Made by a program: the position numbers and the translations under genes
Assembly (NCBI GenBank): GCA_949361645.1
Contig: OX442420.1
Location: forward strand, 3,269,882-3,333,881
Source: Spongilla lacustris
Taxonomy: Eukaryota > Porifera > Demospongiae > Spongillida > Spongillidae
Direction of reading: 5' to 3'
DNA length: 64,000 nt
The notes under the pieces: model-generated
Databases searched by the model: none
Told to the model about the DNA's origin: nothing
Seen by the model: the letters and a program-made list of their open reading frames with translations, nothing else
Shown here: positions 1 through 11,566 of the stretch, piece after piece
How positions within the stretch are numbered: position 1 is the first letter of the stretch
Layout: each line of letters opens with the position of its first letter

Positions 1-382
1 TGGATGCTGGTATCCCCCGGTTCACCTTCACGCTGACATTGTCGATTAAATCGCGCCCTCTCCAATATCTTTTCACCCTGAAAACGCGTCGAACTTTTCA
101 ACGACCTATAGGTAGACTTTCCGTTCCTCGGCCGTTATGTTAGTCGAAGCGAGAACTGCTGCATGCCGCTCCTTCGTCCATACAATAAAGTAGCGTATTG
201 ACCTGTTTTTCATCGTCCGAGTCTGCGGCAAGGCCCGCCGCCGCACGAAACTGGGCGAACCTGGCTATCCACCGAGGCCAATCGTCCGGCGTTTGAAAAT
301 TAAATGAATCCGGTGGTTTCAACAGAATCTGTGACATTCCAAACAACCGCTGCCACCGTGTAGCGTTCGACAACCTCTCCAT
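1..382 (-). pseudogene. Ty3/gypsy-type Gag fragment, frameshifted
   Basis: An open frame from 382 down to 140 reads like the N-terminal part of invertebrate gypsy Gag proteins: a PP-x-F motif, a W-x-x-W pair and LLYCMDE, the usual LLY-CMG-like block. After that block the match continues in another frame (a piece reading LASTNITAEERKVY) and again in a third (ERARFNRQCQ with EGE), so at least two frame changes break it before the window edge. Gag forms the particle of the retroelement. No LTR is visible. It is called an inactive relic, truncated by the window start. Confidence 0.6.
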
Positions 383-1244
383 ATATTAATAATCATACAT
401 CGCACACATTGACTTAGCATACAGTTTAAAACACATCCTCCAGGACTATGTTCTTTACACTTCAATTGCGATTATCAGGAGATTTACATTGTATTTTGTA
501 TTGGAATGTGACATTTAACTATTAAAGGGGAATTGAAATGAAAAGGGTCCTCTAATGCATTTTAAATTTCAAACAGATACCTAGGTTATAATTTCTTAAA
601 TACAGGAATTTTTTCTGTCCACAGCTAGTGGCTTCAACTTGAATTTAGGGTATATCAATTAGAAGCCTCAACTCTGATTGTACTTCTTTGCTTATATTGA
701 TTTGCCTGAGATGCCTCAGCATAGTGTTTTTTTTTTTCTTTTCCCGATGCACTCCTCGCAGGCTCCCCCCCACTCCCCAATGAGGGAACTTACATGCAGC
801 GCTCCCTCATAGCCCCCTAGCTGTGAGTGTTAAAGGTAGTCTCGTGCTCAGACTCACTTGTGTATTAGTCGCGTTAACAAAAAGAACCTGCGATAGGTTG
901 TCGCGGAAAAAAAAATTCTATTCTTGTGATGCGATGTGACGTTGCCGGTACTGGTTTGTTATTAAGAAATGATTGCATGCAAAGTCCAGGGCAGCTTTTT
1001 TCTTTTCTTTCATCGTGTTGCATCGCCGGCTCTTGCGTCAAATTGTGTCCCAGGCTAGCTACTTACGTGCACGAGTCTGGGTACGAGAGGGGGGCGGGGG
1101 ACATTCTAATCATCCTGCCCCCACGTACTATACTCAATATCTTCGTTATTTCTACTAAGTAATTTTGCTCGTGAAAAGTGCCATTCTGTGGCAAATGCAC
1201 ATTAATTTATCTGTAACTGACTGAGCTAGGTAGAGAACTCTTAC
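383..1244. other. Intergenic, no gene recognised
   Basis: The stretch is AT-rich with a T run near 727-740 and short C runs near 766-776. Small overlapping open frames near 926-1162 have no recognisable domain and no convincing splice signals. Confidence 0.5.
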
Positions 1245-1351
1245 GGATAGAATATATCCCGCCTTACAACTGCAGGAGAATGATCCTGGAGTATTGGTAC
1301 ATATCTGAGCACATGGACCCAATCCTCCATTTGTAGCACATTCGTTGATAT
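1245..1351 (-). CDS. Single exon encoding a calcium-binding EGF-like domain
   Basis: The exon reads (D)INEC-ATNGGLGPC-AQIC-TNTPGSFSCSC-KAGY, which has the cbEGF signature: D-I-N-E at the calcium site, the Cys spacing, and N-x-P-G-S-F followed by C-x-C and G-Y. The 3' splice acceptor TTTTAG splits the first Asp codon (phase 1, usual for cbEGF exons) and a good donor GTAAGAG follows at 1244. The last pair of cysteines expected in the domain is absent, so the domain must be completed by another exon. Such domains occur in extracellular matrix or receptor proteins. No neighbouring cbEGF exon was found in this window, so the parent gene is unknown and the exon may be stranded. Confidence 0.65.
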
Positions 1352-1545
1352 CTAAAATATATATTGTGGTTGAATCCATGATTAGTTGACAAAGTACGTG
1401 CAATACAATTAACACATCACAAACGCTAGCTACCATCATACTACAATTTATGTTGGTCTTGTTGTCCACAATTGTTTACGTCCCGAGTTTCCATGCTTAC
1501 CAGTTATTTTATATTCATGCATGTCTCATAATATTCAGGCTAGTA

Positions 1546-1868
1546 CAGTGCCGTCCACCCACAAGTTCACACTCGCGCGCGCTCGACTCGCACTCGACAA
1601 GCGCTCGACTCGCGCGCAACTCGATCGAGTGCAATAATAACTCGCGCGCCTCAACTCAAAGCAAAACAGCTGGAACAAAAACATATGCTATTAATAGCTT
1701 GAAACTAACGTAATCATCTGTAGGTATGCCGTAAATAGGTATTTGAGTGACGCTCGCAACAGCGCGCGTATCGAGGGCTAATTGCACTCGCTAATTGACT
1801 CGCGCGCGACTCGCGCTCGACTCGAATACACGCGCGCGCGAGTGTGAACTTGTGGGTGGACGGCACTG
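1546..1868. mobile_element. Tc1/mariner-like MITE with TA target duplication
   Basis: The 323-bp element starts CAGTGCCGTCCACCC and ends with its reverse complement. The inverted repeats run about 38 bp and include a CG-rich ACTCGCGCGCG section. It is flanked by TA on both sides (1544-1545 and 1869-1870). The CAGTG terminus with a TA duplication is typical of Tc1/mariner. The interior is rich in CTCGCGCGC and ACTCG words and encodes nothing convincing, so it is non-autonomous. Confidence 0.75.
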
Positions 1869-2131
1869 TATTTGTCATGACAAATACGATAGCGCCGGCC
1901 CAAAGATTTCTCTTCGACATGGAAGGCACTGCCGAGTGCGCTAAAAGTGCGGTGACCAATGAATAATAAAATGAGCAAGTATATACGCTATAATTGGGGA
2001 AGGGGAGGTGTCAATTGTCGGTAATTTGTGAGCGCTACATAGAACTTCATCTTTGGACATAGTTATATGCATATATTCAATGATAATTTCTTTCGTGTTC
2101 GTGAGTGTCCCTTTGCTGCTACATACCAATT

Positions 2132-2238
2132 CAGGGTTGCCGCAATATATCGCGGTTACATAGACTTCTATGGGCGGTTAGCAGTTAACCGCCCATAGAA
2201 GTCTATGTACGTAACCGCGATATATCGCGGCAACCCTG
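2132..2238. repeat. 107-bp near-perfect hairpin MITE
   Basis: The two halves are reverse complements, beginning CAGGGTTGCCGC and ending GCGGCAACCCTG, with a loop of about four bases near 2181. The arms include ATATATCGCGG and CATAGACTTCTATGG. No clear target duplication is seen, so the superfamily is unknown. Confidence 0.7.
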
Positions 2239-2953
2239 CAAACCATGCAAATTACATGGATCGACATCAACTGTAAGGTCCATCATTCTTACGAGAATGT
2301 ATGTAAGCCATTGGTTTCAGCAATGCCAAAGATTTGTTACCACAACAGCTCCTGGCAGTTTCCACATCAAGCCTAGCTACAGGTAGCCTTATCTCCTGCA
2401 ACCTCACTAAAGTGCACTATAAATTTACATGTACTTGTATGTTGATTGGTGATGCATATATGCTTACAATGCTTAATAAGTTTCCTGGACCATTCCATAC
2501 AGCTCTTTTGTTGGATAAAAAGCCTATCAAACCTCTGCTTTGCTTACAATGTACTTTTCCCCCCAGGCCGGGTCCCTTGTTTGTGTTGCTATACTGTTGC
2601 ATGATCCCACACCTTCAATACTGCATCACACATGCAGAATTGAACTTCATATTTTTATTTCATGTGGTGTGCATGTGTGGTTGAAAGCATGCACAGAGCA
2701 AGGTCAGTCATGCAATGCTTTGCCATACATGCGATGATGGAGTGATAAGCATTCATAGATTAACCATCCTGTACATAAACAGCAACATGAAAGGTAACTA
2801 TAAGTTTGGAAAGATCACATGAGTACAATTTCTATAGTAGCTAATATTTAATGTACGCACACGCAGCGGGAAACTTGCGGGAATCTAAATGTACATGTAT
2901 GTTCCCACCTGGGAATCACTTTTCGTGCACTATAATTATACATGTATATATAT
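2239..2953. other. Intergenic, no gene recognised
   Basis: Low-complexity TG/AT-rich sequence with several ACATGTA palindromes. The overlapping open frames here have no recognisable domain and lie on both strands, so none is called. Confidence 0.45.
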
Positions 2954-3806
2954 GGGACAGTGTCCAGCAAAATCGGGCTTGTGGGGTTATAATTTTATCA
3001 CTATAAAAATTGCACGTTACACTTAACCGCACATCTTCGCAACGGTACAACCTTTTCCTTTCAAATTTCATACACTTGTTCCCACACCATTTCTCTCTGT
3101 GGAAATCGATTTTTGTAATCTACGTATTTTCCATGCAGCGGGTACAGCATTCGTTAACCCCGCGGGTTAGAAATCCACATTTCTCGAGGTGCGAGTGTTG
3201 AAAACGCGTCAAATTCGGAACATACATAGTGAAGTCCTGTAGCTATTGATTTGTTCAGATCGTTGATTTGTATATTATCCGTTACGGTAATATGGCAGTG
3301 CATAGTTAGTGCATATTTCCCGCTCGATTCGCGCCACCAATGTATCCTAACGCGCTTCCCGTTCTTCCGAGCACATGAATATGCAATTTATATCTGACTC
3401 CGCCTATTCTCCGCCCCAAAGACCCAGTACCACTTTTGCTTGCTGGAAATTAAAGTGGAAACAATCTCGTTACGGCTGGCTTTTGACTTGACAACTAGCG
3501 ATTAGCGAAGTAAAGTTAACAAGTAATTGAGGCGATCGTGCAATGCACGTGGACTCTCGTGCCAACTCGGTACGTACGCACTCATAGCCACATTATAATA
3601 CATCGCAGACATCAGGAGGGTGGTGATTGATTCATTTAGGAAAAGGCTTTCCGGGGACAAGTACGATTGCTAAGCCTTACTGTATACTACATGTACTATA
3701 AGTCTTGCTGCCTTCTTTGCACAACGTTAGCAACACAAACTAGTGCTATGGTGCAGTGCCAGTTATAAGAAGTGCTGTTACTGTGCATGTAAAGTAGTGC
3801 TATGGT
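2954..3806 (+). repeat. Left inverted arm of the giant foldback element
   Basis: About 850 bp. It includes AAATCGATTTTT-like, TTTCCCGCTCGATTCGCGCC and GACTCCGCC sections, each found reversed in the right arm with only scattered mismatches. The 63-codon frame at 3010-3201 is mirrored at 12183-12374 with one residue changed. It is probably not a gene, because the same arm in the shorter family members does not keep it. Confidence 0.8.
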
Positions 3807-3894
3807 GTTGTGCTTGAGAAGTAATGCTATTGTGCAGTGCCCATTATGGTGCTGAAGTAGTGCCATGCATGGGTGAAGTAGTGCTATGGTGCTG

Positions 3895-4135
3895 ATTGTG
3901 TAGTGCTATGGTGCTGCATTTATAAAGCAGAGTGCCTCTGTGACGTAGTGCTATGGTGCAGTGCTTGTGATGTAGTGCTATGGTGCAGTACTTGTGACGT
4001 AGTGCTATGGTGCAGTGCTTGTGACGTAGTGCTATGGTGCAGTGCTTGTGACGTAGTGCTATGGTGCAGTAGTGCTTGTGATGTAGTGCTATGGTGCAGT
4101 GCTTGTGACGTAGTGCTATGGTGCAGTGCTTGTGC
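3895..4135 (+). repeat. 27-bp tandem repeat, left array
   Basis: Seven or so units of 27 bp built on the core GTAGTGCTATGGTGC followed by AGTGCTTGTGAC. Because 27 is a multiple of three and the unit has no stop in several frames, open frames appear on both strands. These are not taken as genes. Confidence 0.8.
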
Positions 4136-4330
4136 GAGGAAGCAAGGGCCATGGGGGCCATTACCCCCATTTTATTGTCATAGGGGGGCATTGCCCCCCC
4201 CCCTCACCTTTATTCAGTATGATCTATACACCATCCTAAAATTTATGTCAGGTCCTCAGCCTATAGACACATTTATTTGTACCCCCCACCTTTAAATACC
4301 TTACTACACACCTGATGGTGGCACCGTGCT
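4134..4330 (+). repeat. G/C-rich module inside the foldback element
   Basis: The module starts GCGAGGAAGCAAGGGCCATG, runs through a C-run and a CTATAGACACATTTATTTG section and ends before GATGGTGGCAC. Related copies lie at 5063-5310 (same sense) and, reversed, at about 9665-9930 and 10715-10905. A shorter variant containing GATCAGATCTCTCC is at about 4845-4975 with reversed copies near 8425-8570 and 10110-10250. Confidence 0.7.
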
Positions 4331-4554
4331 TCTGGTGCTTATTGTGTAGTGCTATGGTGCTATGCTTGCTGTGGTGCTTATTGTGTAGTGCTATGGTGCT
4401 GCACTTATCAAGTAGTGATATTGTGCAGTGCTAAGCAATGCTATGGTGTTGTGTTTGTGAAGCATGTGAAGTAGTGCTATGGTGTTGTGCTTGTGAAGTA
4501 GTGCCATCCCTATTATGGTGCTGAAGTAATGCCATGGGTGAAGTATGTGTGCTG

Positions 4555-4765
4555 ATTGTGTAGTGCTATGGTGCTGATTGTGTAGTACTAGGGTGCTGAT
4601 TGTGTAGTGCTATGGTGCTGATTGTGCAGTGCTATGTGTGCTGATTGTGTAGTACTATGGTGCCGATTGTGTAGTCTGATTGTGTAGTGCCATGGTGCGG
4701 ATTGTGTAGTGCTATGGTGCTGATTGTGTAGTGCTATGGTGCTGATTGTGTAATGCTGTGATGCT
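4555..4765 (+). repeat. 22-bp tandem repeat, left array
   Basis: The core GTAGTGCTATGGTGC is followed here by TGATTGT, giving a 22-bp unit in about nine imperfect copies. Length 22 shifts the reading frame at every unit, which argues against coding. A shorter run of the same unit is at 5540-5680. Confidence 0.75.
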
Positions 4766-5815
4766 AATAGTGTAATGCTTTGGTGCTGCATTTATGAAGT
4801 AGGGCTATGGTGCAGTGTTTGTGACGTAGTGCTATGGGTTATATAAATGGAGGGGGGGTGCTACACACCATCCTAAAAGTTCTAATATAGATCAGATCTC
4901 TCCCCCCTCCCCCCTCGGCCTATAGACATGCTCATTTATATGCACCCTCCACCTTCCTACACGCCTGATGGTGCTATACTTGTGAAGTAGTGCTATGGTG
5001 CAGTGACTGTGAAGGAGTGCTTGGTACAGTGGCTGTGAAGTAGTGCTATGGTGCAGTGCTGGTGCGAGGAAGCAAGGGCCATGGGGGCCATTGCCTCCAT
5101 TTTATTGTTGTAGAGGGGCATTGCCCCCCCCCTCCCTCCCTCACCTTTATTCTGTATGATGTATAAAAGTATAAATGGAGGGGGGAGTGGGGGGGGGAGG
5201 AAGTGCTATACGCCATCCTAAAATTTCTGAGTCAGGTCCTCAACCTATAGACACATTTATTTATTTGTACCCCCCACCTTTAAATACCTTCCTACACACC
5301 TGATGGTGGCACTGTGCTTTTGAAGTAGTACCATGGTGCTATGCTTGTGAAGTGATGTTGTGGTGCTTATTGTGTAGTGCTATGTGCTGTGTTTATCAAG
5401 TAGTGCTATTGTGCAACGCTATGGTGCTGTGTTTGTGAAGCATGTGAAGTAGTGCTATAGTGTTGTGCATGTGAAGTAGTGCTATAGTGTTGTGCATGTG
5501 AAGTAGTGCTATAGTGTTGTGCATGTGAAGTAGTGCCATCCCTGTTTAGTGCTGAAGTAGTGCTATGGTGCTGATTGGTTAGTACTATGGTGCTGATTTT
5601 GTAGTGCTATGGTGCTGATTGTGTAGTGCTATGGTGCTGATTGTGTAGTGCTATGGTGCTGCTTGTATACTGCTATGGTGCTAATAGTGTAATGCTATGG
5701 TGCTGAATTTATGAAGTAGAGCTATGGTGTTGTGCTTGTGAAGTAGTGCTATTGTGCAGCGCCTGTTAAGAAGTGCTAGTATAGTGCTGTGCTTGTGAAA
5801 TAGTGCTTTTTATGG

Positions 5816-6960
5816 TGGGCTACTACAGATCAAAGACAACTTGTTACCCATTTTGTTTCAGGAGTATTGGTAATTGCTCTGGAAGGTTAACCCTTAATCC
5901 TCATTTGAAAAGACAATAGTTTGCACCACCCATCCTCATGTTAATTGGGAATGGGCTTGTGACTCATGTACACATCTGATGCTCCTTGAAATCTTCCTTT
6001 TTGAAAGCGTACTACACCTTTAATTAATGTTCATGTATAGTTTACAGCCCCCTTTTAATGGGGTGCAATGCCCAAGCAATACACATGTAGCTTCCATGGC
6101 ACAAGGTGCACCTTGAACTGAGGCCATGCAGGCCAGGTCACCACTTAATGGCTGCATAGGAAATATGGTAAAGGTGACTCTGATGGAAACAATAGATGGT
6201 GATTATTAGGCAAGCTATGACCACCTCGGCCATCATGCAGCTATAGTGACCACCTCAGTGTGGAGCTATGTCTCCTGACCACTCCAAAACTTGCCTATGC
6301 TGTTATCCAACTGGTACATGGGAAAGGCAATGGCTCTAGACTTGCCCATCACTTCTCACCTCTTCATTTAACCCCCTAGCACTATTGGAAGCGAGGGTGC
6401 CCAGGTCAATACATACTGCCAATGACACCTTGTGCTCTGACCTGGGGTGTGTTTGCGTGAAGCCTAAGATACGGAGGCACCAGCTATAAGCTTGCCTCAC
6501 CTCTTGCCACCACCTCTAAATTCCAAAAGCTATCCTTACCTGGTCTGCCAACCCTGATGTACATTAGTGATTGCTTTGATTGCTTGTGTGTGTTGTACAT
6601 ATGTGATTGTGTGTGTATATGTGCCTGCATATGTGTGTGTGTCTGTACGTGTGTGTGTTTGCAAATTCTAAGTGGTGCCCCTCATACATGGCCCCTATTT
6701 CATCTATATAGGGAGCTGTGCAACATACTCTGAATATTTGTATAGTAGCTCATATAGTACAAGAGCAGTGTTGAGATTTTTTGGTTTAAGTCCAGGCTTC
6801 ACAGGGGTAGAAGCTTTGGAAGCCCTGCATATGGTGGCAGTGAATATTATTGCTAACCTATCACTACAGATTATGGCAGGTCTGGGCCACTGGAAAGTTT
6901 ACATAGACTGTGTTCACAACCAACAAGCTTGTTATTTCTTATAGTGCAGTGCTTGTAAAG
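5816..6960. other. Non-repetitive centre of the foldback element
   Basis: This is the hinge between the oppositely oriented arrays. It holds an ordinary-looking AT/GC mix, a TG-rich stretch near 6560-6660 and a segment (6805-6910) that is duplicated downstream. No transposase or other known domain is recognised. The frame at 6672-6944 has no recognisable family. Confidence 0.5.
6805..6912 (+). repeat. Duplicated exon-like segment, copy 1
   Basis: The segment reads VEALEALHMVAVNIIANLS then LQIMAGLGHWK in one frame and follows GGCTTCACAG, which looks like a 3' splice site. A direct copy lies at about 7257-7360, where Met-Val becomes Met-Leu and a GGT codon becomes GGA. It may be a captured host exon, but the family is not recognised. 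Confidence 0.4.
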
Positions 6961-7256
6961 TAGTGCTATGGTGCTGTGCTTGTGAAGTGCTTTTTCACAG
7001 GCACAGCACCATAGCACTACTTTACAGGCACTGCACCATAGCACAACTTAACAGGCACTGCACCATAGCACTGCTTCACAGGCACTGCAACAATAGCACT
7101 GCAAAATAGCACTTCTTGATAAAACAGCACCATAGAAAGCACCATAGCACTACTTCATAAGCATAGCAGCAAGGCACTAACAGGTGCGAAGGAAGGTATA
7201 TAAAGTTGGGGGGTGCAAAAAAAGAGCTCACACAGTACAAGATCAATCCTTCACAG

Positions 7257-7360
7257 AAGCAGCTTTGGAAGCCTTGCATATGTTAGCAGTGAATATTATT
7301 GCTAACCTATCACTACAGATTATGGCAGGACTGGGCCACTGGAAAGTTTACATAGACTGA
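7257..7360 (+). repeat. Duplicated exon-like segment, copy 2
   Basis: Direct repeat of 6805-6912 with a handful of substitutions, some silent. It is embedded among reversed-core repeats. The frame stops soon after, at TGAATGG near 7360. Confidence 0.5.
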
Positions 7361-8649
7361 ATGGTAATAGTGTTCACATACCAGCTGAATGGTAAGTGTT
7401 CACATTCAAATACAAATACATGTACACCAACAAATTTCCCAGCTTGAACATGAAAAGCACTTCATAAGCACCATGGCACTACTTCACAGGCACAGCACCA
7501 TAGCACAACATCACAGGGACTGCACCATAGCACAACATCACAGGGACTGCACCATAGCACTATTTTCACATTGTGGAGGGAGGTCCCAATGGCCCCCATA
7601 CTTCCTTTGCCACTGACCATAGCACTATGTCATAAATGCAGCACCATAGCACTACACAATCAGCACCATAGCATTACTTCACAGGCACAGCACCATAGCA
7701 CTACTTCAACACCATAGCATTACACTTTTAGCACCATAGCACTACTTCACAAGCACTGCATCATACGACTACACAATGGCACCATAGCACTACACAATCA
7801 GCACCATAGCACCACTACACTGTACTTCACAAGCATAGCACATACCATGGCACCATAGCACTACACAATCAGCACACATACTTCACCCATGGCACTACTT
7901 CAGCACCATAACAGGGATGGCACTACTTCACATGCACTGCACCACACAATCAGCACCATAACACTACACAATCAACACCCTAGCACTACACAATCAGCAC
8001 CGTAGCACCACTACACTGTACTTCACAAGCATAGCACATACCATGGCACCATAGCACTACACAATCAGCACACATACTTCACCCATGGCATTACTTCAGC
8101 CCCATAATAGGGATGGCACTACTTCACATGCACACCACCATAGCACTACTTCACATACTTCACAAACACAGCACCATAGCATTGCTTAGCACTGCATGTA
8201 TGTGCTATGGTGCCGATTGTGTAGTGCTATGGTACCATGGCACTACTTCACATGCACAACACCATAGCACCACTTCACATGCTTCACAAACACAGCACCA
8301 TAGCATTGCTTAGCACTGCACAATATCACTACTTGATAAGTGCAGCACCATAGCACTACACAATAAGCACCACAACACTACTTCACTAGTATAGCACCAA
8401 GGCACTACTTCAGAAGGACAGCACCATCAGGCGTGTAGGAAGGTGGAGGGTGCAAATAAATGAGCATGTCTATAGGCTGAGGGGGGAGGGGGGAGAGATC
8501 TGATCTATGTTTAGGATGGTGTGTGGTACCCCCATTCCCCCTCCATTTATACTCTTATACATGGTACTGTGGGGGGGGGGGGGGGGCTATGGTCCCAATG
8601 GCCCCCATACTTCTTATGCCATTGACCATAGCACTAGTTCACAAACACT

Positions 8650-9615
8650 GCACCATAGCATGTCATAAATGCAGCCCATAGCACTACACCATCAGCACCA
8701 TAGCACTACACAATCGGCACCATAGCACTACACAATCAGCACCATGGCACTACACAATCGGCACCATAGCACAACAAAATCGGCACCATAGCACAACATA
8801 ATTGGCACCATAGCACTACACAATCAGCACCATGGCACTACACAATTGGCACCATAGCACAACACAATCGGCACCATAGCACAACATAATCGGCACCATA
8901 GCACTACACAATCAGCACCATAGCACTACACAATCAGCACCATAGCACTACACAATCGGCACCATAGCACTACACAATCGGCACCATAGCACTACACAAT
9001 CAGCACCATAGCACTACACAATCAGCACCATAGCACTACACAATCGGCACCATAGCACTACACAATCGGCACCATAGCACTACACAATCAGCACCATAGC
9101 ACTACACAATCAACACCATAGCACTACACAATCAGCACCATAGCACTACACAATCGGCACCATAGCACTACACAATCAGCACCATAGCACTACACAATCA
9201 GCACCATAGCACTACACAATCAGCACCATGGCACTACACAATCGGCACCATAGCACTACACAATCAGCACCATAGCACTACACAATCAGCACCATAGCAC
9301 TACACAATCAGCACCATAGCACTACACAATCAGCACCATAGCACTACAATCAGCACCATAGCACTACACAATCGGCACCATAGCACTACACAATCAGCAC
9401 CATAGCACTACACAATCAGCACCATAGCACTACACAATCGGCACCATAGCACTACACAATTAGCACCATAGCACTACATAATCAGCACCATGGCACTACA
9501 CAATCGGCACCATAGCACTACACAATCAGCACCATAGCACTACACAATCAGCACCATAGCACTACGCAATCAGCACCATAGCACTACACAATCAGCACCA
9601 TAGCACTACTGCACC
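8650..9615 (-). repeat. 22-bp tandem repeat, main right array
   Basis: About 43 units of CACTACACAATC plus AGCACCATAG or GGCACCATAG, the reverse of the left 22-bp array. The units differ mainly at one A/G position (ATCAGCACC versus ATCGGCACC), with a few CATGG and TAATC variants, so the array is well homogenised. Confidence 0.85.
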
Positions 9616-10899
9616 CATGGCACTACTTCACATGCTTCACAAACATAGCACCATAGCACCACTTCAGAAGAACGGTGCCACCATTAGGTGTGTAGGAAGG
9701 TATTTAAAGGTGGGGGGTACAAATAAATGTGTCTATAGGTTGAGGACCTGACTCAGAAATTTTAGGATGGTGTATAGCACTTCCCCCCCCCCCCCCCTCC
9801 CCACTCCCCCCTCCATTTATACTTTTATACATCATACAGAATAAAGGTGAGGTGGGGAGGGGGGGCAATGCCCCCTTATGACAATAAGATGGAGGCAATG
9901 GCCCCCATGGCCCTTGCTTCCTCGCACAAGCACTGCACCATAGCACTCCTTCACAGTCACTGCACTATAGCACTTCTTCTGAACAAACACTGGACCATAG
10001 CACTACTTCACAAACCATAGCACTACTTCATAAATGTAACACCATAGCACTACACAATAAACACCACAACACTACTTCACTAGTATAGCACCAAGGCACT
10101 ACTTCAGAAGGACAGCACCATCAGGTGTGTAGGAAGGTGGGGGGTGCAAATAAATGAGCATGTCTATAAGCCGAGGGGGGAGGGGGGAGAGATTGGATTT
10201 TTAGGACGGCGTGTAGCACCCCCCCATCTCCATTTATATATGGTACTGGTGGAGGGGGGTGGAGGGGGGCTATGGCCCCAATGGTACTCATACGCCCTAT
10301 GCCACTGACCTATAGCATTACATGTACTTCAAAAACACTGCACCACAGCACTACTTCATAAATGCAGCACCATAGCACTGCATAATCAGCACCATAGCAC
10401 TACACAATCAACACCCTAGCACTACACTGTACTTCACAAGCATAGCACATACCATGGCACCATAGCACCACAAAATCAGCACCATAGCACTACACAATCA
10501 GCACACATACTTCACCCATGGCACTACTTCAGCACCATAACAGGGATGGCACTACTTCACATGCACAACACCATAGCACTACTTCACATACTTCACAAAC
10601 ACAGCACCATAGCATTGCTTAGCACTGCACAATATCACTACTTGAAAAGTGCAGCACCATAGCACTACACAATAAGCACCACAGCAAGCATAGCACCATA
10701 GCACTACACAATAAGCACGGTGCCACCATCAGGTGTGTAGTAAGGTATTTAAAGGTGGGGGGTACAAATAAATGTGTCTATAGGCTGAGGACCTGACATA
10801 AATTTTAGGATGGTGTATAGATCATACTGAATAAAGCAATGCCCCCCTATGGCAATAAAATGGAGGTAATGGCCCCCATGGCCCTTGCTTCCTTGCACA

Positions 10900-11375
10900 A
10901 GCACTGCACCATAGCACTACGTCACAAGCACTGCACCATAGCACTACGTCACAAGCACTGCACCATAGCACTACATCACAAGCACTGCACCATAGCACTA
11001 CGTCACAAGCACTGCACCATAGCACTACGTCACAAGCACTGCACCATAGCACTACGTCACAAGCACTGCACCATAGCACTACATCACAAGCACTGCACCA
11101 TAGCACTACGTCACAAGCACTGCACCATAGCACTACGTCACAAGCACTGCACCATAGCACTACATCACAAGCACTGCACCATAGCACTACGTCACAAGCA
11201 CTGCACCATAGCACTACATCACAAGCACTGCACCATAGCACTACGTCACAAGCACTGCACCATAGCACTACGTCACAAGCACTGCACCATAGCACTACGT
11301 CACAAGCACTGCATCATAGCACTACGTCACAAGCACTGCACCATAGCACTACTTCACAAGCACTGCACCATATCA
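10900..11375 (-). repeat. 27-bp tandem repeat, main right array
   Basis: About seventeen units of CACTACGTCACAAGC plus ACTGCACCATAG, the reverse of the left 27-bp array. A C/T change (TACGTC or TACATC) distinguishes unit types. Long open frames occur on both strands because the unit length is a multiple of three. Neither frame is called as a gene. Confidence 0.85.
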
Positions 11376-11566
11376 ATATGCAATCAGCACCATAGCACTA
11401 CTTCACAAGCACAGAACGATGGCACTACTTCACTAGTACTGCACCATAGCACTACGTCACACAGAGGCACTCTGCTTCATAAATGCAGCACCATAGCACT
11501 ACACAATCAGCACCATAGCACTACTTCACCCATGAATGGCACGGTACTGCATAATAGCACTACTTC

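Noticed and set aside
3010..3201. A mirrored 63-codon frame in both arms of the giant element as a conserved gene.
   Set aside because: The arms are near-identical anyway, and the homologous arms of the 0.8-kb elements do not keep the frame.
3844..4295. Open frames on both strands over the left 27-bp array.
   Set aside because: Same low-complexity cause as on the right side of the element.
6672..6944. A 90-codon frame in the centre of the giant element as its transposase.
   Set aside because: Too short and without any catalytic motif; only the duplicated exon-like part is reported.
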